Shown here: in pieces, positions 55,998-64,000 of the stretch
How positions within the stretch are numbered: position 1 is the stretch's first letter
Layout: each line of letters opens with the position of its first letter
Source of the DNA: Entoloma clypeatum
Lineage: Eukaryota; Basidiomycota; Agaricomycetes; Agaricales; Entolomataceae
Direction of reading: 5' to 3'
Assembly (NCBI GenBank): GCA_963565915.1
Contig: OY751489.1
Span: forward strand, 1,798,001 to 1,862,000
DNA: 64,000 bases
Program-made: the position numbers and the translations under genes
The notes under the pieces: model-generated
The model's input: only the letters and a program-made list of their open reading frames with translations
Databases searched by the model: none
What the model was told of the DNA's origin: nothing

Positions 55998-58900
55998 GTT
56001 GCACACCCAGATTTTCATCCAGAGGATGTTGCAGCGAAGAATTGGCGACTTATTGATGCATGACTAAGTGGAGAAGCCAAGGGCTCACATGAGGAAGACG
56101 ACTGGGAGGACAAAGACGACAGCAGGCTCGGCGACTGGACCAAAATGCCAATCAGAATCAATGTTCTTTTCTATAAACAAACACTGCAGAAATGCCCAAT
56201 AGAATTTGAGGCGGGCATTCTTCATCACCGCAAACTGATGTCCATCATCAGGAAAAGAATTACCCGACCGTCTGTCCATCCCCACCTTCACTTCGAACCT
56301 TACAGATTATTTTGGCAACCGAACGATGCTAGAGAGCCAATGTGGGTTCATGGCAAATTATACACATTGGAAGCGTTCATCGAGGCTCATAACAAGCTCC
56401 AAGGCTCTCCTCCAGAGCCAGAATGCGACCTTCCAAGGATCATGCTCGGACTTATGTTCTTGTCTGATGGCACTCAGCTCACGTCTTTCAGCACTGCTAA
56501 ACTGTGGCCTGTTTATCTCCTGATAGGAAACGAGTCAAAAGATTGAAGGTCAAAACCCTCCTGTCAAGCATTTGAACACGTTGCTTATTTGGAAACGGTG
56601 AATGAAACTCATCCAGACATTATATAAAGCTGACTTCTCGTGAATGATAGCTGCCTGATGCATTTGCAGCCTTTGCAGCTGATAATTTTGGTGAGAAAAA
56701 GAAACCTACTTCTGCCTTCACTGGCCACTGCAACCAAGAAATGTACCATGCTCAGTGGTTGATTATCCTCAACAATGAATTCCTGCAGGCATACGAGCAT
56801 GGAATGGTGGTCAAATGTTGTGATGATAATTTGTGCCATTTTTACCCACATGTATTCACTCATTCTGCAGATTATAAGGAGAAGTAAGCACCCTACATTT
56901 GCTGAAAAATCAAAACTCATGCATCTCAGAATAATCATAGTCGGCCTCTGCAATCTTGCTTGCTACCCTTGTCTCCGGTGTCTCATACCAATAGATCACG
57001 TCCCCAAAATGGGAACACCTCGAGATATGATGCAGCGTGTATCCCTCGCCCATGTGGATGATGTGAAGCGGCGAACTCACATCAAGGCTGCGCATGAGGC
57101 CATATATAAGCACAACCATGGGGTTGGTGATGCAGCTGTGGAAAAGCTTCTGAAAGAGGACTCTCTGGTCCCAGCAGCAGTGGGTGTCATTTTTTATTGT
57201 GGGACTGGCATTGATATTTTACTGTTTGAGAATGCATTCTCAGACAAGCTATCGCTCCTCAACTTCAATATGTTCGAGATGTTAGTGGTAGACCTAATGC
57301 ATGAAATTGAAATTGGCATTTGGAAGATGTTATTCATTCATCTATTATGCCTTCTAGAATGTATTCATGGTAATTTGAAGCATGTACTGGACCAATAGTA
57401 AGTATCAACTGAACTTTTGGGGACTTAGTACTGACTTTCAATTAGCTTCTGAGAGGTTCCACCTTTTGGGGTCGACGGCGTGAGGAAGACAATGTCAAAC
57501 CAGTCAGAACTAAAGAAGATGACCACACATGATTATGAGGATATGCTGCAAGTAAGTGAAATGCTACTCTGATCTGAACTTGACTAATGTCTGAATGCTC
57601 ACCTAGTGCGCTATACCAGCTTTTGACGGCCTTCTGCCTGAACCCCACAATACTCATGTTCTCAAGCTTCTTTTCAACCTAGCTCACTGGCATGGCCTTT
57701 CCAAGCTCCGGATGCATACAGAGGCTACTCTGGAACTTTTGTCGCAGGCTACTATAGCGCTCGGCAATGGACTTCATAAATTCCAGGAGAAAATGTGCTC
57801 AGCGTATACAACCCATGAATTAGAACATGAATGGGCTGCTCGAATGCGGTGTCAGGAGAAAACTGCAGCCACAGCAGGAACTTCCAAATCAAAGCCTCAG
57901 AAGAACAGTAGCGGGAGGCAAACAAAGGAGTTCAATCTGAAGAGTTATAAGTTTCATTCATTAGGGGATTACTGCAACAATATTCGGCGGTTTGGTACGA
58001 CAGACTCATACTCCACTCAGCCGGTAAGTTTATCACACCATGGCCAAGCTGCTTGATTTCAACTGTCTATCAGAGTGAACGTGAGCACCAAACTTCAAAA
58101 TGGAGATTCCTTTGGACTAGTGGCCGGTTAATCCCACAGCAACTGTCAAAGATCGAGCAGCAACAACGCGCCATCCACACCATCTGCAAGAATCTGAACA
58201 TAGCCAGAGGACCTCATCATCAATCAAGGGGCTCATTACAACATGGGAACATCACAGAAGTTTCCTGTTCATGTTGCAAGGCTCCTACAGCAGAATGAGG
58301 GTGATCCTGCTGTCAAAGTGAGTGGTTTTAGCTTCAATTCCATATTTATCCCTTCATACTTCTGGCACAGGATTTCTATCCAAAGTTGAGGGACCATCTA
58401 CTCCCTCGCATCCAAGCCATGCTTGCAAAGGAAGCCGAATCTTGTCCAAAGCTCGCATCCCTTGGTATGGCACCCAATGCTGGATTCTCCCTGGATCATG
58501 TCCTGCATAATTACTTGTTCTTCAAGAATGAGTCTATATATCAACACAAGGTTGTCCGATTCGACTTCACCACATACGACATGTGGCGCAGGACAGATCT
58601 TGTCAACCCAGGAACGTCTCGCTGTAACATCATGCTACTCGCAGATTCGCCAGATGGCGCTGGCCCTTCAGATTTACATCCCTTTCTATATGTGTGAGTC
58701 CTCAGTGCGTATCATACAAACATCATCTACACTGGGCCTGGGATGCAGGACTATGAGGCCTGCAGCTTCAATTTTTTATGGGTGTGGTGATATGAGGTTG
58801 TTGATCAGGATGGAATGATTCCACATTAGACTCAGTCCGGTTCCCACCCATGTGCCAAGATGATTCCTTTGGTTTTGTGGATCTGGATGATGTGTTGTGT

Positions 58901-59411
58901 GGGTGTCATATTATTCCGGCCTTTGAAAAAGGCAAACCGAGGGAAACCAACGTTGATGTTTCGTGTTTTGCTAAAAATAGCAAAGACTACTTGTCATACT
59001 ATGTTGGCCAGTAGGTTTCAGCCATTTCATTGAGGTTTGTTTGACACTAATCTAGGTTCAAATACCAGGTTTTCCAACCGGGATCTGATCATGCGATATC
59101 ATTGGGGCCAAGGTGTTGGCCACCTCCATGCACACCAGCCCACCTCCCATTGCATTCCTGACCAGCCATCTGAGCAGCCAATGGCTGTTGATGCATTGGA
59201 TGATGCAGCTACTGAAGAACTTCCAGGAGGCGAAGGCTTGGATGCTGATGCTGCAGATATGGATGATGGCAATGACAACAAATCAGATAATTCAGAATTC
59301 GCCTTGGAAGACCAAGACATAGAAGGTTGGGAGGATGAAGAGAATGACACTATAGATGATGATGTCTTCGATCCCGAGTTGGAGGATGATGAAGGAGGGA
59401 TATACGAGTAG
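55998..59411 (+). pseudogene. Plavaka-type transposase 2, central and C-terminal parts
   Basis: Starts in mid-protein (VAHPDFHPEDVAAKNW). TGA at about 56060 (IDA*LSGE), then MPIRINVLFYKQTLQKCPIE. Conserved blocks: WVHGKLYTLEAFIEAHNKLQ, PPEPECDLPRIMLGLMFLSD, FSTAKLWPVYLLIGNESK, CLRCLIPIDHVPKMGTPRDM, FNMFEMLVVDLMHEIEIGIW, HWHGLSKLRMHTEATLELLS, GFVDLDDVLCGCHIIPAFEK and RDLIMRYHWGQGVGHLHAHQ, then a long acidic tail ending TAG at 59411. Introns are about 50-60 bp. Several stops and shifts (around 56640, 57400-57480, 58300, 58820) show decay. It belongs to a different Plavaka subfamily from transposase 1. Confidence 0.85.
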
Positions 59412-60216
59412 TGTTCTAATAGTACACAAGCAGCATTTATTGCATCACATTAAACAGAAATGATCAATGTTGCTGTGCCCCTCCCAAAGTTTGCTTCAAC
59501 CTGAAATGTGTGCAGTCCAGCTCGATCATACCAGCATGAACCCGGCGTTAATTCACTCATTGTCCCACAGCACGATCATCTTCACTTGAACATACGCCCC
59601 TCACGATCTGCATTTTCCCCATCCTGCACCACATGAGTTTTTCAGTACTCTACTACCTACAGTGGCAGCTTATTACTCCTGATCAGTTAGTTCATCCTTC
59701 AATTCCAACTCTAACCCATCCTTCCCAAGCGGTCGGCAACGATGGAGAGAGAACACTTGGTGTGCGACCACATAGTCGCACATCTCACACTCCGCGAACA
59801 AGAACAAACCAAAGAAGTCCCTCCTCCTCAAACCTGGCCAATCCATACAGTCAAGCTTCACAATCTTTTGCCAATCAGTTTCGTAATCTAACTCCAGACC
59901 TGTTATATAGCATTAACTTGAAACTGCTTAACCCTATCAGGGATTGTCACATACCTGTTTCCTCAAATGTCTGTTTTCCCAATAGCTGAGGCAGAGCTGC
60001 TTCGGAGTGCTCCGAATGATGAAGGCATGGCGGCGGGTGGCCTGTGTTGGCACCTTATATGTCCCATAAGCGCCTCTGCATTGACACCCAGAAAATCTGC
60101 AACCTACCTCTGTGCCAATATCTCTGTACGGGGACCCTGTACTTGAGGTAATAGTTCCTCTCCAATGGAACTGGGTGACATGGGTAAGAAAAATACATCT
60201 TCAGCAAAAACAAAGA
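59412..60216. other. Flank of Plavaka gene 2; nothing recognised
   Basis: Contains a 118-codon plus ORF (59633-59989) without recognisable motifs and no visible element end. The right end of Plavaka element 2 probably lies here but could not be placed. Confidence 0.3.
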
Positions 60217-60615
60217 CTAACTTATATATCCACAGAGGTTCTTTGTGCACTCGGCAATGTATTCCCCTTTATACCAACCTATGACTGGCATGTAGATGGC
60301 TGCTTCCCTGTAACATGGCTCTTCACTGGGTGGTACCATCAACGGACATAGGCAGCATGGGCCGGTGAAATGGTGAGTGTCCCTATGGTCTCGCAATGTG
60401 TCTGGTGACACATGATTCTGCCCCAGTACGGGCCTGTGCAAACAATGAAATTTGCATCTGATAAAGGTCAACACGGCATACCAGGGAAATGTCTTGAGTG
60501 TTAGTGTCACGGGATTGAGGGACAGGATCTGATTTGTCGAATTGTATATTTGGCACAGCAGGCAATTCCGGTAGGTTGGCACCCTGGTAACCCTTCTTAA
60601 TAGTGTCCGAGTCAT
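60217..60615 (-). pseudogene. Cys-rich exon fragment of unknown family
   Basis: The minus-strand frame carries PDTLRDHRDTHHFTGPCCLC and PLMVPPSEEPCYREAAIYMP followed by GWYKGEYIAECTKNLCGYIS. The ordered Cys pairs (CCLC, EC...LC) and the run to a splice-like end suggest a conserved exon, perhaps a zinc-binding segment. The rest of the gene is not evident. No function assigned. Confidence 0.35.
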
Positions 60616-61337
60616 AGCGCAGTAGAAAGGTAAGTTGCAGATGCTGAATTTCTTTTAGGAATTACCCGCAAGAGTCAAGCTTATATGGCACAGCTGCCAT
60701 GAATCACCAGCACAACGATACTTGGCGTTCCTGGACCAAATGACTCGACTCAATAGCTTGGTATGACTCTGAGGTGGGTCCTTTTCCCCCACCCTTTTTT
60801 TTTAGTCATCGTGCTGTGGGCCTTTAAAAAATGCCAGCAACAGGAGTTTCTTTCTTTACCTCCCTCACATTAGTTAGCCTTCTAGCCTGCTTCTTCATTC
60901 TTTTCAATGCCCAGTGGAAGCTTATCGCCATCTTCTGAACAACCCAGGGTCCATGTCAGTGCTCTCAAGGCCCCAAAGAGGAAAACGCTGTGAGTCTCTA
61001 ATTCTCTATGAAGCCTCAACCGACCGGCATCATGAATGCAGCCACAAAAGTGATCCTTTAATCCACCATGGGCGGCACTTTGGCAGAACTGTGCATGCCA
61101 TGTGCAGTCCACAGGTATTGATTGATCATGCTTTAGTGCTTCTGGCCACATTGGAGGAGCCTGCAGAAGAGACGCTTACATTTGAGTTTGTCCCAGCCTT
61201 TCTTCTTTTCTCAACCACCTTTGGCTGATGATTCCCTCCCAAACACAGGGAAAGAAAGGAGAATGAAGTCTTTGAAAAGCTGGCACGCATTATCCCAGGT
61301 CTAGTTGACTGTGTTATAAATTCGAGCCCAGCACAGG

Positions 61338-62369
61338 TAGGCAATAGCGCGGGTACGGGTAATCTGCGGGGGCCACAGGTATGGGTATCCACGGGTCTGG
61401 GTACGGGTCGTGTTTTCGCAACCCGCGACCCCTGGCAGTACCCATCACATGTCATGCTCTGACATGGCACTGCCTCGGGACTCTTCGCCAACGCCCACAC
61501 CTAGTGTCCAAGGCTGGCTCTTGCCCAAACACCCAACGGCCATCTGCCGCTCTCAACGGTCACGTCTCGTCCCCACCACCGCCCAACGGCCGTCTCTCGC
61601 GCCAATGGCTGTCTCTCACCACCCAACGGGCACCTCTCATGCCCAACGGTCCCCACATGCGCCCAACGGCCGCCACTCGCGCCCACCACCCTGAACGGCT
61701 GCGTCTTGCCCGCCAACACCGTCTAATGGCCGTCTAGCAACCCAATGAACACCTCTAGCACCCAACTGCCCCCCCACATGCCCAATGGCTGCCACTCGCG
61801 CCCAACCACCCCCACACATGACCAACTGCTGCCACTTGCCCCCACCGGCCCCCACACACGCCCAACCACCCCCACACATGCCCAACGGCTGCCACTCACC
61901 CCAACAGCCACCACACACGTCCAACGGCCGCCACACACCCCAACAACACCTCTCGCGCCCACCAGCCGCCACACGCGCCCAACCGCATGCCCAACGGCCA
62001 CCACTTGCCCCAACAGGCACCTCTCGTGCCTGCCGGCCCCCACACACGCCCACCACCCTGAATGGCCACGCATCATGCCCCACTCGCACCTGGAGGAGAA
62101 GAGTGGGGCTGGGAGGATGGGGCTGGGGACAACAAGTCCCCAGCAGGGTGTAGTATGACACGTGCATCCCGCACGCATCTCATAGTTTTTTTTTTGGTAG
62201 TTTAAATACATGTTTTTTCTACTGCGAACACCCGCGCGGGAACCCGAACCCGTCGGTACCCATGCATACCTGCGCTGCATCTACCCGCTGGTCGACAGGT
62301 TGCTACCCATGCGGGTACAGGTACGGGTCAGTGTTGTCGTACCCCCAGGAGTACCCGTGCCATTGCCTA
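61338..62369. mobile_element. Non-autonomous hAT element 3, 1032 bp, with minisatellite core
   Basis: Ends TAGGCAATAGCGCGGGTAC and, inverted, TAGGCAATGGCACGGGTAC, flanked by the perfect 8-bp duplication AGCACAGG (61330-61337, 62370-62377). The subterminal parts are GGGTACGGGT-rich. The core is a GC-rich minisatellite. Confidence 0.9.
61495..62085 (+). repeat. GC-rich minisatellite in hAT element 3
   Basis: Many imperfect copies of CGCCCAACGGCCGCCACT and CACACATGCCCAAC-like units, of about 15-36 bp. All long frames here are low-complexity by-products. Confidence 0.8.
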
Positions 62370-62905
62370 AGCACAGGTTGTGGAGATGGCTGATCTTGTA
62401 TGTTTTTTTGTCACTTGTGAGTTTGCCATTCTCTCATCTTTCAAAGATTCAGAAGGGGATATCGAGTGCAAGGTCCGACAATACCAAGAGTTTAAAAGAC
62501 GTGGTGCTGGACTGGATAGCCCCGAGGAACAGGTACTTGGTTCCAACCCTCTCCCAAAATGTAAAGACAACTCGAGGCTTCCATCATCCTGTAACTGGAG
62601 CACTCCTCTGCCCTGCAGGTTTTGATTGGGAGGATCAAGAGCGAGTTTCTTTTATAAACTCTTCTAAGTGTGAAGGCGAAGCTTGTCAGTGGCAAGATTG
62701 CTGTCCATGGCGATCAATGGCCGATGCTGGTTTATGAGGATAAATACGACCCCGAAGACCCTTGGAATGGCCTCTTCCAAAGCAAGCTTCTCATTTGGGT
62801 GTGTTGTATCTATTCCTTTGTAACCTCTATACATCATTTAACTCTCAATGAGCAGGCATACAAGCACATCCCCACCTCGCCCAGTTCAGTGGAGAAAGAG
62901 GTGTG

Positions 62906-63646
62906 AGGGCATAAACCCAGTACCTACTTTTTACTAGCATTGATTATATATACCTGTAATCGAAGTCCAAAGCGGACACTTGAATACCAGCTACCACCAC
63001 CATTGAGCCAGTCAAGACCAACAGGATCTAGTGCCATACTTAGGGCTGTTGCACCAAATCCTGAAATTCTTGCAGGTGATCGTCACATCCAAGAATTGTC
63101 TCATAATTCTTGCAGATCATTGTTGCATTCAACCAGCCAGATACCAAGCTTTACCAAACCATCTTAGTGGTATATTTTTGCCATATCTACTGCATTCTTT
63201 AGTAATTATCCTACACTCATAATTCTTGTAACTCATTATCCCATACAACCAACCAGATACCAAGCCATCTTGAACCATCTCACTGGTAGAATTTTGCCAC
63301 ATCTCGTGGGGCCTTTCCGTGATTATCCTACATTTGTAATTCCTGTAGATTATTATTGTGTACAAGCTGCCAGATATCCAGTGATCACAACTATGTTATA
63401 AAGGTTGAGATATTCTAACAGCTTCCATCATTATGGTTTCAGCTCACAAAATTGCATCATTCTTGTCTGTTCCAATCAGATTCACACAGCCAGATACTCA
63501 GTGGTTATGAAACATCTGAAAGATGAGATTTTAGAAACTCTACCTGACCTTATAAATGTTGGGATGTCCAGACAGCTTTCATTGTTCTGGTTTTGAGTTG
63601 CAAGAGAATATCATTGTTGTCTATTTCAGTCACATCCTTGTATCAT
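62906..63646 (+). repeat. Intergenic region with a 116-bp degenerate tandem repeat
   Basis: About four copies between 63100 and 63560. Each starts near (C/G)TAATTC(T/C)TG(T/C)AG and contains CAGCCAGATAC(C/T)(A/C)AG. No gene seen. Confidence 0.6.
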
Positions 63647-64000
63647 TGTTGAGAATACATTCTAGACTGATGTCTCGACAAGTCAATCACATGTCTATAA
63701 ACATGTGTATTCCCATATGGAGTTACATATGGAAGTGTTCTAGACTTAGAACAATCTAGACTCGCTCTAGATCTCTGACTCATTAGATATGTGTCAGACG
63801 TGCATAACATATGTCATGTTATGTCACATCATGTGCTTGTCACACTATATGACTATAAGTCACATATTACCATATATGTGAGTTTATGGTTCTGCGACAG
63901 AACTCAGTTTGTACTTGTTTGTACATGGTCCGTGCACATCCTTGTAGGTATAAATACTCGATGTATCTGTATCTGCAATAACAGGACTTTTACCAAGTAC
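63647..64000 (+). repeat. Copia-type LTR, 5' part (runs off right edge)
   Basis: Starts TGTTGAGAATACATTCTAG, a common Copia LTR start. It contains many ACATATG/TATGTCA-type short palindromes and a TATA box (TATAAATA, 63949-63956), followed by the window edge. It differs from the LTR at 1596-2264, so it is another family. Confidence 0.65.

Larger units (their letters stand above)
60906..62905 (+). pseudogene. DUF6698-type gene, split by hAT element 3
   Basis: ATG at 60906 (MPSGSLSPSSEQPRVHVSAL). Exons carry HHGRHFGRTVHAMCSPQVLI (61068-61127), spliced across about 61191-61250 to RKENEVFEKLARIIPGLVDC. After excising 61338-62369 the frame continues VVEMADL, spliced to IQKGISSARSDNTKSLKDVV, WIAPRN, QNVKTTRGFHHPVTGALLCP, GDQWPMLVYEDKYDPEDPWN and YKHIPTSPSSVEKEV (stop 62904). 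This block order is that of DUF6698 proteins, frequent in Agaricomycete repeat regions; function unknown. A further break lies around 62640-62680 (WEDQERVSF to KLVSGKIAV). Confidence 0.7.

Noticed and set aside
61637..62280. Long Gly/Trp/Val-rich and Pro/His-rich ORFs on both strands
   Set aside because: All frames of the minisatellite are open because of its base composition; no protein signal.

Overview
This window looks like a transposon graveyard from a mushroom-forming fungus (Agaricomycetes). The evidence is the set of families seen together: two Plavaka-type (KDZ/CMC) transposases with companion DUF6532 and DUF6698 genes, Ty3/Gypsy chromoviruses, Copia, a Tad-like LINE, a Tc1/mariner element, several hAT elements and an OTT_1508-like deaminase. 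Introns are about 50 bp with fungal GT-AG borders. I saw no rRNA, tRNA or CRISPR. Gene identities rest on motif recognition by eye; no database search was possible.

Layout. 1-2264: Copia element on the minus strand (Gag, protease start, LTR/leader). 2265-7285: decayed Gypsy-type gag on the minus strand, split by a complete Tc1/mariner element (4931-6548) and by a 722-bp LTR (3563-4284). 8.6-10.3 kb: broken SPT5-like gene. 11.6-12.27 kb: AGC kinase fragment that stops at a retroelement LTR. 12270-15154: Gypsy 'B' copy 1 (3' LTR, antisense gene, pol remnant). 15.2-24.2 kb: unknown multi-exon gene split by a 5.7-kb LINE (17766-23453) with a 15-bp target duplication. 25.3-27.8 kb: deaminase gene. 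27931-33928: a 6-kb hAT element with an 8-bp target duplication that encloses a decayed hAT transposase gene and an SPT5-like gene. 34278-35598: non-autonomous hAT. 35905-59411: a Plavaka transposase (no. 2) split by a second complete Plavaka element (no. 1, 36590-55995), itself split by Gypsy A (37209-51263), itself split by Gypsy B copy 2 (42275-50393), whose gag carries two solo LTRs (43611-43994, 44105-44637). 60.9-62.9 kb: DUF6698 gene split by a non-autonomous hAT (61338-62369). 63647-64000: start of a Copia-type LTR.

Most of these junctions can be read to the base. Target duplications were found for nearly every insertion, and removing the insert usually restores the reading frame of the interrupted gene, so the order of events can be reconstructed.

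The most unusual items are the SPT5-like (acidic tail, NGN, five KOW) gene inside hAT ends; a spliced antisense gene in Gypsy B encoding a coiled coil plus a Zn2Cys6-type cluster, seen in both copies; and window-wide CpG decay, which has turned many arginine CGA codons into TGA and several catalytic aspartates into asparagine.
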